A DNA stretch of 64,000 bases from Phallus indusiatus. Lineage: Eukaryota; Basidiomycota; Agaricomycetes; Phallales; Phallaceae. Of this stretch, positions 11,820 to 23,348 are shown in pieces. Positions within the stretch are counted from its first letter, which is position 1. Every line of letters begins with the position of its first letter. Below the pieces are notes generated by a model that worked only from the letters and a program-made list of their open reading frames with translations, searched no databases and was not told where the DNA came from. Both the position numbers and the translations under genes were made by a program. Where the stretch lies: the NCBI GenBank assembly GCA_027605045.1, contig JAQFWX010000002.1, positions 744,001-808,000 of the forward strand. Direction: 5' to 3'.

Positions 11820-12149
11820 AGGAAGGCTTGCATAGTATAAGATTATAATTCGCACATTTTTTTCAGGCATTGTATACATATTATTCCTTAAACTTATACA
11901 AAGAAGTTTTTGTTTTCGTCCAGTCCAGTTTGTCATATGCTCCTTCCCTTGGGGGTGATCAATAGTGAACATAACTTTTGGGAGCTACCTATATGTCTGA
12001 GATTTACATTCAAAGAGTCCGTCCAATGTAAGATTTATGAGCATGACGTAATTCTATTTTTTTCATTTCGTCATACGTCGACAATCATTCCCCGAACTAA
12101 CGTGAACTTCATCTCCAGTTTGAATTCATAACATTGCTCAAGGACCATG

Positions 12150-12860
12150 GTCTTAAACTGAGATCTCGTCAACTGAGGCGACAATTTACCCAAAATCTCT
12201 ATCGCCTCTCTCTTGGCAGCAACCTCCTTCATGAGCTAATCTGTTTGCTCTTTGAGAATACCGTCCATTAACGCCTGGCAGTAACCAACAGAGAAGTCCT
12301 CTTCGTCTTCGCCTTGCTTTCGGAATACATACTCAAATAAAATGCACTGAACATGTCAGAATCGGTAATGCATTGTTGAAAAAGATACGCGCCATAGCAA
12401 TTTTCGAAGGCTCGCGAAAGTGAAAGGTTGCCATCATGTCAAGTTTCTCCGTCGCCTCACGCACGAAACGGTCGAAATTTGCCTGATCTACAGTCAAATC
12501 GAACGAAAGAAGGCTGTAGGAGTATGTCGGCGATCTGTCGCAGGATAACATTCCATGTCGTTTCAAAAAAGACTGAGAGGTGCGCCATCTGCCATCACCG
12601 TCCTTTGTGATGTTATGAGCGATAACACGAGGAACAACCTGGATGCCAGAGTGAGTTTTCCATGCTCGCTACCTCACTTGCCATTCGATTACCAAAGGCA
12701 CGAGCCTGCTCATCGGTCTTGCCATTAACAGGCCTGTAAGGTACACGAGCAACGATTTCCATTGACGAAAACGGACAACGTTGTTTCCGCCATTGACTCG
12801 TTGGATGACCAACTGGCTGACCAGGGGCCATTAATTTCGCATGCGATAGTAGATCCAAGA
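12150..12860 (-). pseudogene. Degenerate coding remnant, family unrecognised
   Basis: Several minus-strand segments read like former exons in shifted frames. One contains ARVPYRPVNGKTDEQARAFG (within 12613-12858). Another has TVDQANFDRFVREATEKLDM (within 12333-12566). A third has EYVFRKQGEDEEDFSVGYCQ and then QALMDGILKEQTD followed by an in-frame stop (about 12225-12330). The pieces cannot be joined into one frame with standard splice sites, and at least one stop interrupts clearly coding-like sequence. I do not recognise the family. An alternative is a real gene whose introns I failed to place. Confidence 0.35.
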
Positions 12861-13269
12861 ATATCCCAGTTCAAAGTCGCGCTCAAGACAGGTATCAACG
12901 AAATCCTCAGTCATGTGGCATTCATGACATAAAACTAAGCCCTACTCCGACTCCTGACTCGAGGCCCAGGGGCCAGCGGCAATGCAACATTTTTCACTGC
13001 GTATTTCAAATAAAACGTTTTTGACAGGGTTATAACATTCGGATAGCGGTGGAAAGTTCAATCCGCGATATCCTTCATTGTTTTTCTCGATATTCATTTC
13101 ACAGCTACACTCGAATTGAGTTATTCATCTAATTAATACAAATTTGCAAACTGCAATGAATCACTTCCCGTGTAAATTGCTCCAAGGAAGCATTACAAGG
13201 CAAACTGAGCTAAACCAAGAAAGACACAAGTACAGCATATATTAAACAAATTCGAAGGAACGGAATTGA

Positions 13270-14971
13270 TTATGACTCGTCAGTCTTTGCCTTTTTAGAT
13301 ATATGGATAATCGGAACGGTTGGATCTGTATTCCCAGGACCATCGGTTGCTCCCACGTCGCGTTTACGCTTCTCACCACCCTGTGAGCTTCCATTACGTG
13401 CGCCTCCTTTGTTACCTCCACGACCGCCTTTACTACCTCTTCCTCCACGCCCCCCACGCCCTCCTCTCCCACTTTTTCCACCACGATTCCCCTCGCCAGA
13501 CACTATTCGCTGAGCGGCAGTTTGAGCACGCTCAATTTGGAAGGCTTTCTCCGTTTCCTCTAGATATGACGTTGTAATCGCAAATAAGTGGCAAACAGTA
13601 AAGAAGGACAAACCGTCTAAAAGTTCCCAGGAGACTTCTTGATTGTTTATAGTTTTGAGGTGTTCACGAACAAATGAAATATCCTCTTCGGAAAGACACT
13701 TGTCGAATCCTACTATACCAAAATCGTCTCCGCGTGAATATTTAATGTACGGCGGTCGTTCGAATCTGTCTTTCAAAGGAGCCTGCAGAAAACGGAAAAA
13801 GGTTTTGTTCGGAAAGGTCTCGAAAGAAAAGAGATAATCAAGTACCTTGACTTCCGCAAATCTAACGTCTCCATCGCACCCGGTGAATTTGAGGGATGCA
13901 CCCTTGACATAGGGAATTTCGGACTCGTCAACGCTTCCGCCATTTTCTTCGTTCACTTTGAGTCGAGTGCCCATAAATTCCAAATAAATATCAGGCTTTT
14001 CTTCATTCGGGAGGGCTCCGTCTTTGTTTTTATTTTTGTTCTTAGCCATGTTCTTGTCCATGCTGAACGCGTTGAAACCTTTACGAGTACCCACTCGATT
14101 AATTTGTGCTGCTGAGCCTGTAAGACCCTTTTCTTTAATCTTCATTTCACAATAGGCTTCTTTTGACATGGTAAGTAGGTCTGCACCGTTCCATTGAGGT
14201 TTCGGATCGGCTTCCAAGAATTTGTTCACCGAATCCATGTTGGAGAATTCACAAAAGACAGAGCCCTATTTGACAAAAAAAACCGATATTTGAGGTTTTA
14301 GAAAGAGTTTTGAAACTGCACACTTACCTTGAAAGCTTTGGTTTGATCAACGCGACGCATGCGAATAGCGTTTACCGCGCCCCATTGAGAGAAGAATTTT
14401 TCAATCTCGTCCTGCAGGGTTGATGTTTCATCACCAAAACCTTTCTGGTAGGATTTGTCATGTTGAAAATCTCTCTGAAAGGTTTCACGAAAACTTACAG
14501 CATAGACGCTTCGCTCTAGCAGGGATTCCGGCTCTTTCACCTCGTCCAGTCGTCGAACCTTGGTACCAGATGGATCAACTTCTACTAGTTTGGATCTCTC
14601 GCGAAGGATATCTGCTATCCAAGGTACGCCCTTAGACTGAAATTGACGCATTCGTTTGAAAGAAGCGATTGTCGCAAGCGGTACCCAATGCTCTGCATTG
14701 GCAGAATGTAGCGTCCATAGAAACCTATCATACGGTAAATTGGAATCAGCGAAATAGAATTCCACTAAATCGCAAGAGATCGTGAAAAAGAATCTTTGCA
14801 GGACGACGTGGATACCAACGGACCTTGTTTAAGAACTTTTGCCGTGACATCCTCGTCGCTCATCTCATCCAAGTCATTTACCATGGGTTCTGTGGTCGCA
14901 ACGGCTGCCGAAGTATCCGCATTCTTTATTCCCGGCACAATCTCGACGCTTTCAGTAGTTGGTACGGCCAT
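13270..14971 (-). CDS. La-type RNA-binding protein (Lhp1/SSB homologue)
   Basis: CDS complement(join(13270..13559, 13614..13782, 13846..14265, 14328..14764, 14824..14971)), 487 aa. The La motif starts at about residue 50 (VEFYFADSNLPYDRFLW, then WVPLATIASFKRM). An RRM follows (VYAVSF, then FKGSVFCEFS at about 195-205). A second RRM-like or xRRM-like block comes next (about 260-380: GASLKFTGCDGDVRFAEVK, YIKYSRGDDFGIVGF). The tail has KGGRGG/RGG repeats and a KRKR basic cluster, a plausible nuclear signal. La proteins bind the UUU-OH 3' ends of Pol III transcripts, protecting and chaperoning pre-tRNAs. The first intron has the weak donor GTCCGT, but splicing it is required to join the acidic N-terminus to the La motif. 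Confidence 0.92.
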
Positions 14972-15137
14972 GGAGAAGATGAAAAAGACAGGAAGCCAGC
15001 GTCTTCAGCCTGAGCTTGACTGGTCAGAATTCTGTGTCGAGACTAAAGGCGCTTAATGCATATTCCCACGCAAGTTTACGTCTCTTACGTCAGTGCGTTC
15101 GGATGTACAGGTTTTTTGTTTGTCACGTCTACGTTGT

Positions 15138-16462
15138 TTACTCGACTGCCTGCAGAGTTTCCAGCGTCGTAGATATAACTATTCCTTTATTCTCGGCCGT
15201 TATTCCTCCAACCCAGATATCCGAGCCGTTGACAGCAAGCACGTTTGTTTTTGAAATTCCCTGAAGTGCATGAGACGAGAATCGCTTTCCTAACTTTCCT
15301 TCTGAAACCTCAAACAAGGTCAGATTTCCTAGCAGGGACAATGTCACCAGTCGATCAGAGTCGATAAAAGCACTGGAGTCATAGCAATTAGCTTAGTTTA
15401 TGAAAAGAAATCGGGAAGCGCGAACATTCCAACGATAGGTCCATCAGCGGCTTGATAATAGCTTGCGTTATCTTCTCGAAGTCCATCCCATTTCCGCCGT
15501 TTCTTTCTATGAGACAGAGTCTTGTCTCCACCAAACCCCACCCATATCCTACCGTCAGCTAAGCCACATGCGATGACATCGTTAGGAGAGATAGATAAGC
15601 ATTGGATGAACGGTGGTGATAAAGCAACCTGAGACGATGAATCCGTGGGACTTTCTAGCAACTGGGTTCAGATAAGTTGAATATACAAAGAAATATCCAC
15701 TGACCGATTTTGAAGGATGAGAGGATAGTGCCGAGGAGGTAGTCGTAATGAAAGATGTTGAAGTCAAACCCTGCAGATACCACTGAAAGCACGTTTGAAT
15801 TTGGTTTCATACATGAGAAAGAAGGACACTAACGTTCACGTGGACGATGGGGTAAGAAAGATACATTCATGCAAAGCTGTATTGAAGGTCGTCTCAGCGT
15901 TTCATCACAGATGAAAGCTAACATAGCTCACGCTTGAATGACTTGTCTTCATTACGGTTCTTTCTTTGTTTCGTAAATTTATAGTTCCAACGACTCCGGA
16001 GTCAAGAGTGTAAGCCAAATGAGATTTATTGACGGTAATCTAGCCACAGTAAATTAAGATGCTAGGCCATGACTGAGAGGCAAACCTGGTTGAGAACATC
16101 GTCAGCTTCTTCGGTGAGGCGGTTTTCGAACATGGCGTCCTTTCTGTCCAGTATTAATTTGTCCGAGCCACATTCAAAACAGAATATCTTTGCAAAGTGA
16201 TTAGCGATGAACTTAACGGTATTAACTCCCAACATACGTGTGGTCCGCATGCAATCCATAAAAAGAGTGACGTTGAACTTGGGTCTTGTGAAAATGCTAA
16301 AGAAGAAATCTCAGAATTAAAGCCTTTTATGGCCTTCCATACTTTCGAGTATGGCTTTTGATATATTCTGACACTACCGTCATCTGTTGCAACGGCCAGG
16401 TGCTCTGCAGAAGAAGAAAAGACAATCACAACAACAGGATAGGGAAGCGCCAATTCTCCCAT
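15138..16462 (-). CDS. WD40-repeat protein (WDR53-like), 5' end unresolved
   Basis: Supported exons are complement(join(15138..15372, 15426..15654, 15705..15782, 15834..15876, 15932..16039, 16086..16187, 16238..16462)), all phase-consistent. WD-like blades include EHLAVATDDGSVRIYQKP, SEISSLAFSQ, KSHLAYTLDSGVVGTINLR, RELVSAGFDFNIFHYDY, LSISPNDVIACGLADGRIWV and DRLVTLSLLGNLTLFEV. The overall order resembles WDR53-type single-propeller proteins of unknown function. The 5' exon is uncertain. The open frame reaches an ATG at 16462, but the sequence before EHLA looks like an intron end (a pyrimidine tract then CTGCAG at about 16405), so the true first exon may lie upstream. The donor at 15425 is GTTCGC. 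Confidence 0.7.
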
Positions 16463-17133
16463 GCCTGAAACGCGTGAGTGTCACACAATTTGTCACGTTT
16501 CAACGCCTCTTCGTTTACTCCGAGTCATTGGCCCAGTTTGGGAGGAAAGTCCCTACATTATTTGGAACAAGCTGATATCTGACCTTACCATCTTACTCAT
16601 CTAGACGCGTAAAAAATTTCTTCGTTTTTCAGATTATCATTATCACATCGTGCTCTTATATACTGATGTTTCACCCACTACACCTTATAAATTCGATTCA
16701 AACTGTCAATCATTATTTGAAGTGACGTCTTGAGCTCATTCACTCTCAAAACAATATACTCTGGCGCGCCGATCGATTTCGACCGAACGCTATTCGACGC
16801 GAAACTCAATGGTCAACAGTCCTTGTCTCGAATGTGATTATCGTTTTTTTTTCATCATCCAGCTTGTCCTCTTTGTTTGTCCAGGACTTGAGCTGTACAA
16901 ACACAATGAGCAAAGAACGTAATCAAATGGCTTTGTCTTCTGAAGGCATGTCTTCAAACACCCAGTTTTCTAGTTCCATAGCCTTTGAAAACAACTCACG
17001 TTTAGGACCCAGACTACTAGTAGTACGTCACTGTTGATAAACAATTCCCGGAACCAGCCCGGGCGGTTCTTGTCACAACCCTAACACGCCAGCCTGGGTT
17101 TCAAGCTTGCTTCAACTCACCTGGTCACTCTCA
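16463..17133. other. Divergent intergenic region
   Basis: It lies between the WD40 gene and kinase-like gene A and probably contains both promoters and the missing first exon of the WD40 gene. A short open frame from ATG 16906 (starting MSKERNQMALSSEGMSS) could be a 5' exon of the kinase gene, but its paralogue at 45.5 kb starts at the MNYP position, so I left it out. Confidence 0.5.
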
Positions 17134-18521
17134 ATGAATTATCCTCGCCCTTCAAATTATCAGCCTCGTTTTGAAGGTGATTTATTGGAGTCCGAGATAA
17201 TCTGGAGGGATCATTATGCCTTTTTATTACAACGCGGGTATCAGCTTAGACCCCGATACAAACCCGGGTGGCAAGGATCTTGGTTAACGAATGGAAAGAA
17301 AGCAGTGGAATGCGAAGATTATGTTCTTAAAAGAAGGGTCTGTACGGTTTATTTATTCAAATCAGGCTGTTTGAGTTACAGCAGGGTCACGCCTTGGATG
17401 CAGAACGGGTCTCGGACGGCGTCAAAGTTGTCCTCAAGCTAGTTTATACTGAACAAGACGAAATACCTATAGGCCTTTATTTATCGACCGCTGCACTACG
17501 CTCCGATCCTAGAAATCATTGCGTTCCCATTTTGGATGTTATTCCAATGCCTCATAACGACATCTACGCGTTCATCGTGATGCCGTTGCTGCAACATTTT
17601 TATCACCCGCATTTTAAGCGAAAGGTCGAGTGCTTTGAGGCATTTTATCGAATGTTGGAGGTAATTTTTGGATCTGTTTGAAGATAATAGTTTTTTCATG
17701 CTGACCTCATTACTGCAGGGAATAGAGTTTATGCATGAACATAATGTCGCTCATAGGTCGAAAGTTTAGAAACTCCGCAAGGAGATTGTTAACCTGGTTT
17801 CTAGAGACGCCTGTTTCCTCAACTTCTATATGGATGCGACAAAATTAATTCCTCAAGGATTTCATTTCGGTCGACCTCTCACCTATGATGGTGTACATTT
17901 TATAACCAGACACAAGTCTCGGAAGGCCGTTGGTCCAATAAAGTATTACTGGATTGATTTTGGACTTTCAAGTCGATTCCCAAGTTTCGAGAAACGACAT
18001 CTGGTGGTCGGGAAATTCAGCCAGGAAAAGGATGTTCCAGATCTGTCGTGGGATGTACCGTATGATCCCTTCAAGGTAGATATATTCCAAGTGGGCAAGA
18101 CTATGAAGCGTGTTTGTGAGGCAAGTATTTTTTGGATTAAATGTTTGAAGCACATTGAACTAACAATAGTTAGGATTATGATGGGCTGGAAATTTTCGGT
18201 CCTTTTATCGATCATCTTACCCAGCAAGATCCAAAGCTCCGTCCCTCTGCCTCAGAAGCGATATTGGAACTTGAACAGTTAATGAAAAGTCTGAGTCATG
18301 GAAAACTTAATGGACTCGTTGTTCACCGTACAAACTGTATGAACCCCAGAAGACGACAAAGCCGGATGAGACGGAAAAAGGTATCTGCTTGGTAAGTTGA
18401 CTCTCATTGAGATCTTTAATGCAGGTATTCATTTGGCCGGGATGTTCGCAGGAAAAAGCGGAATTTGGGACGAATTTTAAGTTGGATAAGTAAAAAGAAC
18501 AATGAGAAATCATTAATGTAG
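17134..18521 (+). CDS. Fungal kinase-like protein, copy A
   Basis: CDS join(17134..17337, 17382..17660, 17719..17756, 17805..18120, 18174..18391, 18452..18521), about 374 aa. The N-terminal block has IIWRDHYAFLLQRGYQLRPR, then YKPGWQGSWLTNGK. The kinase core shows VVLKLV (candidate ATP-site Lys at about 87), the hinge-like YAFIVMPLL, EFMHEHNVAHRDACFLNF (HRD with the following Asn; Asp at about 175), and YYWIDFGLSSR (DFG). The C-lobe has DPKLRPSASEA. The catalytic residues are therefore present, although the N-lobe is short and lacks a clear glycine-rich loop. The C-terminus is basic (RRRQSRMRRKK). Every internal exon except exon 5 (3 nt longer) equals copy B in length. The intron at 18121-18173 uses a GC donor (GCAAGT), whereas copy B has GT at the same place. 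The function is unknown. Confidence 0.8.
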
Positions 18522-20349
18522 CTCTATCTGCCATTTTCTCGAATATGCATTTACTTTCAATTTGCGCTATTTCTTTTCTTAATCTTCTCAAAATCTTGCG
18601 TTTTTTTTAGCAAATTCGGTGCTCGATGTATAGGATGCCGAGTCATTCTCTCTTGCACCGGAACAAGCTTTGTCTTTGTTTGTCAATGAATGAGAAGATC
18701 CTGTTATCAGTACCAATAGCTTTCGAATTATGCGTTTGAAATTGGTGCAACGTGCAGGCCCCCGATACAAAAAAGAAGTGTTTCTAAAATTTCGATCCGG
18801 AGCAAGGATCAACTCATGGACAATTGCAGAACCTGCACCACTTCCTTTCTGGGAACTCTTGTTCCTAAACAAATTAATGCTTCTAGTCTCAGCTGATAAG
18901 TATTAAGGACTTATGCTTAAAGTGAGCGTTGGCTATAATCTACAAATCTCCTTCTGATCAGCGCATGTCCGCGGAAGCGATCTTTTTGGTCAGAACGACG
19001 ATGTTGTTCTTCCTAAGGTGCCTTGCATCACATGGATGATGGAATGATGACCTACAAATCTATTCGGAGAACCGTAGTGAAAATATGTCATGAAAACTGA
19101 TCGTTTAACATTTCTGTCTGCGCAGATATTTAAGCTGCTTTGGCGCGCGCAGTGGATCCGCTTGTAGTCAGACTTTCAAATTTAGACCTGCGAGAGAGGT
19201 AATCCTTTACATTTCGGGAATAATCTATTCCAAAATGAGAAGAATATAGAATTATTGTACGTCTCAGCTTCTGAACCACGTTTTTGATATGAAATAAGGG
19301 TTAATGTGTGGAAGCCGTTCGATGATCTCAGCATCTCCTATAGTTGTAATAGCTGCGGACCTTGCCAGAGCCCGCAAAGGAAAAAACGTCAACATGGACA
19401 CTGACGCACAGCCATGTAATATGTTCTTCTGTCTCTTATGGGACCTGGCTTCGAAACTACCCCTGCAACTTAACCCCTAAATTAGGAAGCAGCATGTGAT
19501 GGATATTGGACAACGAGGTGAGTTATTTTTCAATGAACAACAAGGGATATGCACTGCCTCATTAGAACCCGGAATGCTCGGACCAGGATGAATCGATGTA
19601 AGTAAGGGCGCCCAGACTAGACATATCAAGTCAAAGGAACATTCGAGAACGGGAATGAACGGATACAAAAATGGAAGATTCGGTCATTTTTCGCCGGGAA
19701 CAAAATGTCGAGTCACCTTGTCCATTTTCAGCATGAGAGCGAATTGGCACTGACGTTTTCGAGGCCTGCCACTGGCAGTGCCACATGATAAGCACTTCCA
19801 TTTTTACAAGCCCGCCTTTCTGAGTTTTTGCACGTTGTCGAATGTTTCGTCAAAATAGTCCGATGACAGTACGTATATGCAATGAAAATATTGGTGAAAA
19901 ATGAAAGTAGCCTTTCTAAAGTTCATGACGATACTCAAGAGATTCTTGTGGCATAGTTTTCAGACATCCGAGATTTACGAACCACAATATGTTCGTGTAT
20001 GATTTCTACTCCCCGTAGTTAAATATCATACTTCGCAGTTGAGACCCATATATTCACAACGCATTGGTATTAAGTTTGAAAATATGAATGATCGGAATCC
20101 GAAAGGTGTCGCCACACAAGCGAAAACCTGTTTTACTTATCAAAACAACATCGATTTACATGAGGGCGCACCGAATTGAATTCCAGAGCTATTTACAAGT
20201 AAAGTCCCATACAATTTCTTCTCTGTATCAGTATTAATTAATTGAGCACAAATTTGACCCCGCCACACAGATTTGAATAGCATTCGACGCGACATGCTTC
20301 CGTTGAAATCTGGAAAGACCATCTTCGATCATGGTTAAAACGCACTTTC

Positions 20350-20530
20350 AGAACTTTGATGAGAGGTTTTCCAGTCCTTCCGGCATCCTTTATTCGTTGA
20401 ATTGATACCCTGTTACTTTTTGCCACCTTGTTTTGATATCGCCGGTGTCTGAGCTGATACCCGCGCGACATTGAAGAGTCAAAATACACCTTCCAGACGA
20501 GCCCCATATTGATTAAAAATTGAAAAGCGG
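20350..20530 (-). pseudogene. Decayed copy of the kinase-like gene family
   Basis: Read on the minus strand, this stretch retains the exon-1 signature of the kinase genes at 17.1 and 45.5 kb. GGCTCGTCTGGA aligns with GAGCTAGTCTGGA, and GGGTATCAGCTCAGAC aligns with GGGTATCAGCTCAGGC. A degraded form of the CGATACAAACCGGGGTGGCA segment follows. The peptide trace is RGYQLRHRRY where the intact genes read RGYQLRPRY. The rest of the gene is not recognisable, so this is a truncated, inverted relic. Confidence 0.6.
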
Positions 20531-20849
20531 TCGGTAATTGAGAAAACAAGTATGTCTAGTTGATATTGTTTCACAGAAAGAAGGAAGAATATGAAGATAT
20601 ATACTGCCCCGGGGTAGCGGCGATCGCCGCCCAGGATTTCCAACCTGAGCGCTTTGCCAGGAAGTTGAACTCCAGTGTCTCAGTATGAGGAACCAATCAC
20701 TGGATTGTAGAACGGCTTTTAATGCAACTAGAAATGTTTTTTTTTTAATTGTAAATTAATTCATTGTATCGAAACTTGAATTTCTGTGAGGCTTCGAGCT
20801 TCGAACCTCAAGCGTCTAATGGGTTGTATGTTTAGGGTTTAGGTGTTAG

Positions 20850-20925
20850 GGTTAGATTTGAACCCACACGTGCGGCGAGACGATGAGCACCTGCTAGCCG
20901 ATCCAGACCAACTGTCCAGTGTCGA
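20850..20925 (-). other. tRNA-like / SINE-like relic
   Basis: On the minus strand the sequence contains an A-box-like GTTGGTCTGGATCGGCTAGC and, about 50 nt on, a B-box-like GTGGGTTCAAATC, in the order and spacing of a tRNA. The T-stem does not pair well, and no acceptor stem or plausible anticodon arm can be drawn, so it is not a working tRNA. It may be a tRNA-derived SINE head. Degenerate TTAGGG-like repeats adjoin it at 20830-20856. Confidence 0.3.
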
Positions 20926-21724
20926 CTCTCGAGGCGGCTGTTGGCGACAATAGGCATTCTCCTCCGGTACAGAGCCTTAACTAGCTTCATCAGTGACTAA
21001 CCTGTCAGTTCTATTAGGATTGACCTCCAGTATCACGATTTTTCACTTAGTAATTGAACACTTCCTAGCTGATGTTCGCACGAGACATTCCATTTCCGTT
21101 GTTGAGAGTTTGATTTCATGCACCCGCACGTATCTCACAAATCATTCTCATAATGGGGTTTTACTTGCTTTTGGAATGCGTTAGATTATCATCACATATA
21201 TACAACGAGTTCGAACAAAAAAGGGTGATTTTTTTAAAATCTGGATGTCGCCGAGAATAACGTAGCGCAGCGAACCCTTAAAGAATATCAAAAGAGAACT
21301 GAACGCAAAGGCAGGCAGGAAAGACAGGCAGGACGGGATCAACCGTGTCCTCCTGATGACGACAAGTCGATACGACCGAAGAAAAGAAAGGAAGGGAAAA
21401 AAAAGAATAGAAGAAAAGTGTGGCTTTGAAATGAGATCGGTGGTATAGATGTTGTATGTAACAGACTTGAATGGGTGAGGGACGGACGTCTGAAAAACAG
21501 GGTGCGACTATCGATATATGTATATTGGGAGCGAGAGAGCAAGGCGTATAGGGTTGGACGACAGACAGCCAAATGAGTGAATCTGTGGGATTAGAAAGTC
21601 GGGGATATCGTAGAAAAATAGATACGACAACGACGGCGGCAAAGGAGATGCGTGTTTATATATCACGGAAAAGTCTAAAGAGTATATTGTGTGCAAACTC
21701 GGACGGACGGAAAGGTCATTCATT

Positions 21725-23348
21725 CTATAGTCGGTCATCGCTGCTGGCCGGATGGACGATCGTGCGGTGCAAGCCAGTGTGTAGACCTGTGTTAGCCGCA
21801 TGTCCGTAAACGTGCGACGTGGTCATAGCCTGGGGCTGATTCGGAGTGGAAGGTGCAGAATCATATGACATCATCTGAGAATCAAATATAAACGGAATGA
21901 GCGGTCGAATTTACTCCACTCCACACCAATAATCATGGCACAGGAATTTTGATTTTGAAAAAAGAGATACATACCGGAACGGTTTCCAAATTGGCTTGTG
22001 ATGCCATTGCACTGCTATTTACGCTCCCACCCCTTGGAGTTAACCCGAATCCTAGGCCACTGTGACCCGCGGGGAGCAAGTGTTTGGTGCGAGCCAAAAC
22101 CTCCGAGGCGACATCCGCACCGTACTGATCAGCCAGTTGACTGTGTGAAAAAAATAGATTTAGTAATAGAGCTAATGAGACGCGCGTTTAAGAAGCACCT
22201 TGCATAATTGTCCATGATAACAGCCATTGAGTTGAGTGAAAGACGATAAGCTTTGGGCATCATTCCTTTTCCGAATCTATACGTGACGTGATTGGAGCAG
22301 AGAAGAGCGGTAACCATGACGCCGATCTGCGCGGGAACAATGCCGAAGACAATGATATACCATTTTTCAAGTATAACTCGTTGGAAATCCAAGAAGGGAC
22401 CTTTACATCCAGGAAGCGTAGAGCGTGAATAGCAACTCTGGCTGATGGTGGCTTCCGTGAAGGGACTGAAGTAACCGCAGCACTGTAGCGCGTTTTGAAT
22501 GCGTTCGCGACCGAAAAGGCCTATATCGCGGGACCACTGAGAGTTTATTTTACCCTCAAGATTGAAAGTGCGTCGCTTGTAGGTCAAGTAGCCTGGAACG
22601 AGGAGGAAGATGAAGGATATCCAGAGGAGGAGATTGTAGACAGCCAAGAAGGCGCGGTTGTTCAAGAGGAGACCGGACCATCCAATCAGGGAGGTGATGA
22701 GACCCACTGATGCGGCACATGTTGATACTAGTAATTTTGTGAGAACGAGGTGCCAAGCTGGAAGATCAATAGATAAAGACTTACAGACGAGTTCAGGACG
22801 ATTAGCTACTCGTACGATATCGGCGTGTGTCCAGATATTGAACCACGTAAGGAGACAAAAGATCAGTGCGCCAAGTGAGTAAAGCGAAAGCTATGAAAAT
22901 TACATGAACCCTCTGTAAATAAAAATATATATAGCGTACATACCAACAGATTAGAAAAAAATAGGGTCCACTTGAATCTGTTCCATCTCATCCTTGGACG
23001 TTTCCCGGTTGAATCGGGCATGACACCATCGTAGTCCTCATCAGTAAGACCTGGCATACGAGCTTCGCCTGCGCCAAAAGCCTCACGACCTCCTCCTCGT
23101 TTGGGCACACCGACACCGTCATCATCGACTGCCTCTTCTTTTTTACGACGACGATAGCTGGAGGGAGAGTGAGGTCGAGAGAACTTGGTGGGTAGGTAGT
23201 TGACAGATAGCGATACAGCTTCTTTGTCTGAAAAAGGGTTCTCGGACGCTGCGCCTAATCCACTGCGAAGAGAGCCTGGGGATGAAGCGAAATGGTGAAG
23301 AGATGGGGTGTTCGGTTGGGAAGACGGGATAGTTAGCGACGAGGGCAT
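21725..23348 (-). CDS. Fungal tetraspanin-type four-pass membrane protein
   Basis: CDS complement(join(21725..21874, 21975..22140, 22199..22727, 22785..22890, 22944..23348)), 451 aa, all introns 53-100 nt and phase-consistent. A long Ser/Pro-rich cytoplasmic N-terminus (about 120 aa, with basic RRRKKEE) precedes TM1, which straddles the first intron (WTLFFSNLL then LSLYSLGALIFCLL). TM2 is GLITSLIGWSGLLL, TM3 is AVYNLLLWISFIFLLVPGYL, and TM4 is WYIIVFGIVPAQIGVMVTAL. The large loop carries the tetraspanin signature CCG (LQCCGYFSPF, about residue 253) and further Cys (SQSCYS, PGCKGPF). Tetraspanins organise membrane microdomains, and in plant-pathogenic and mushroom fungi some act in infection or development. 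The C-terminal tail is Ser/Pro/His-rich. Confidence 0.85.

Larger units (their letters stand above)
18522..21724. other. Gene-poor stretch with relics
   Basis: No intact gene is seen in 3.2 kb. It contains a decayed kinase copy (20350-20530, minus) and a tRNA-like relic (about 20850-20925). Open frames at 18588-18872, 19477-19668 and 20993-21184 show no domain or splice support. Confidence 0.6.

Noticed and set aside
13242..13484. Val/Glu-rich minus frame and its plus shadow
   Set aside because: Out-of-frame translation of the La protein RGG/KGG-repeat tail.
20826..20860. TTAGGG-like repeats (also near 35140-35165)
   Set aside because: Only a few degenerate units; not enough to claim an interstitial telomere array.
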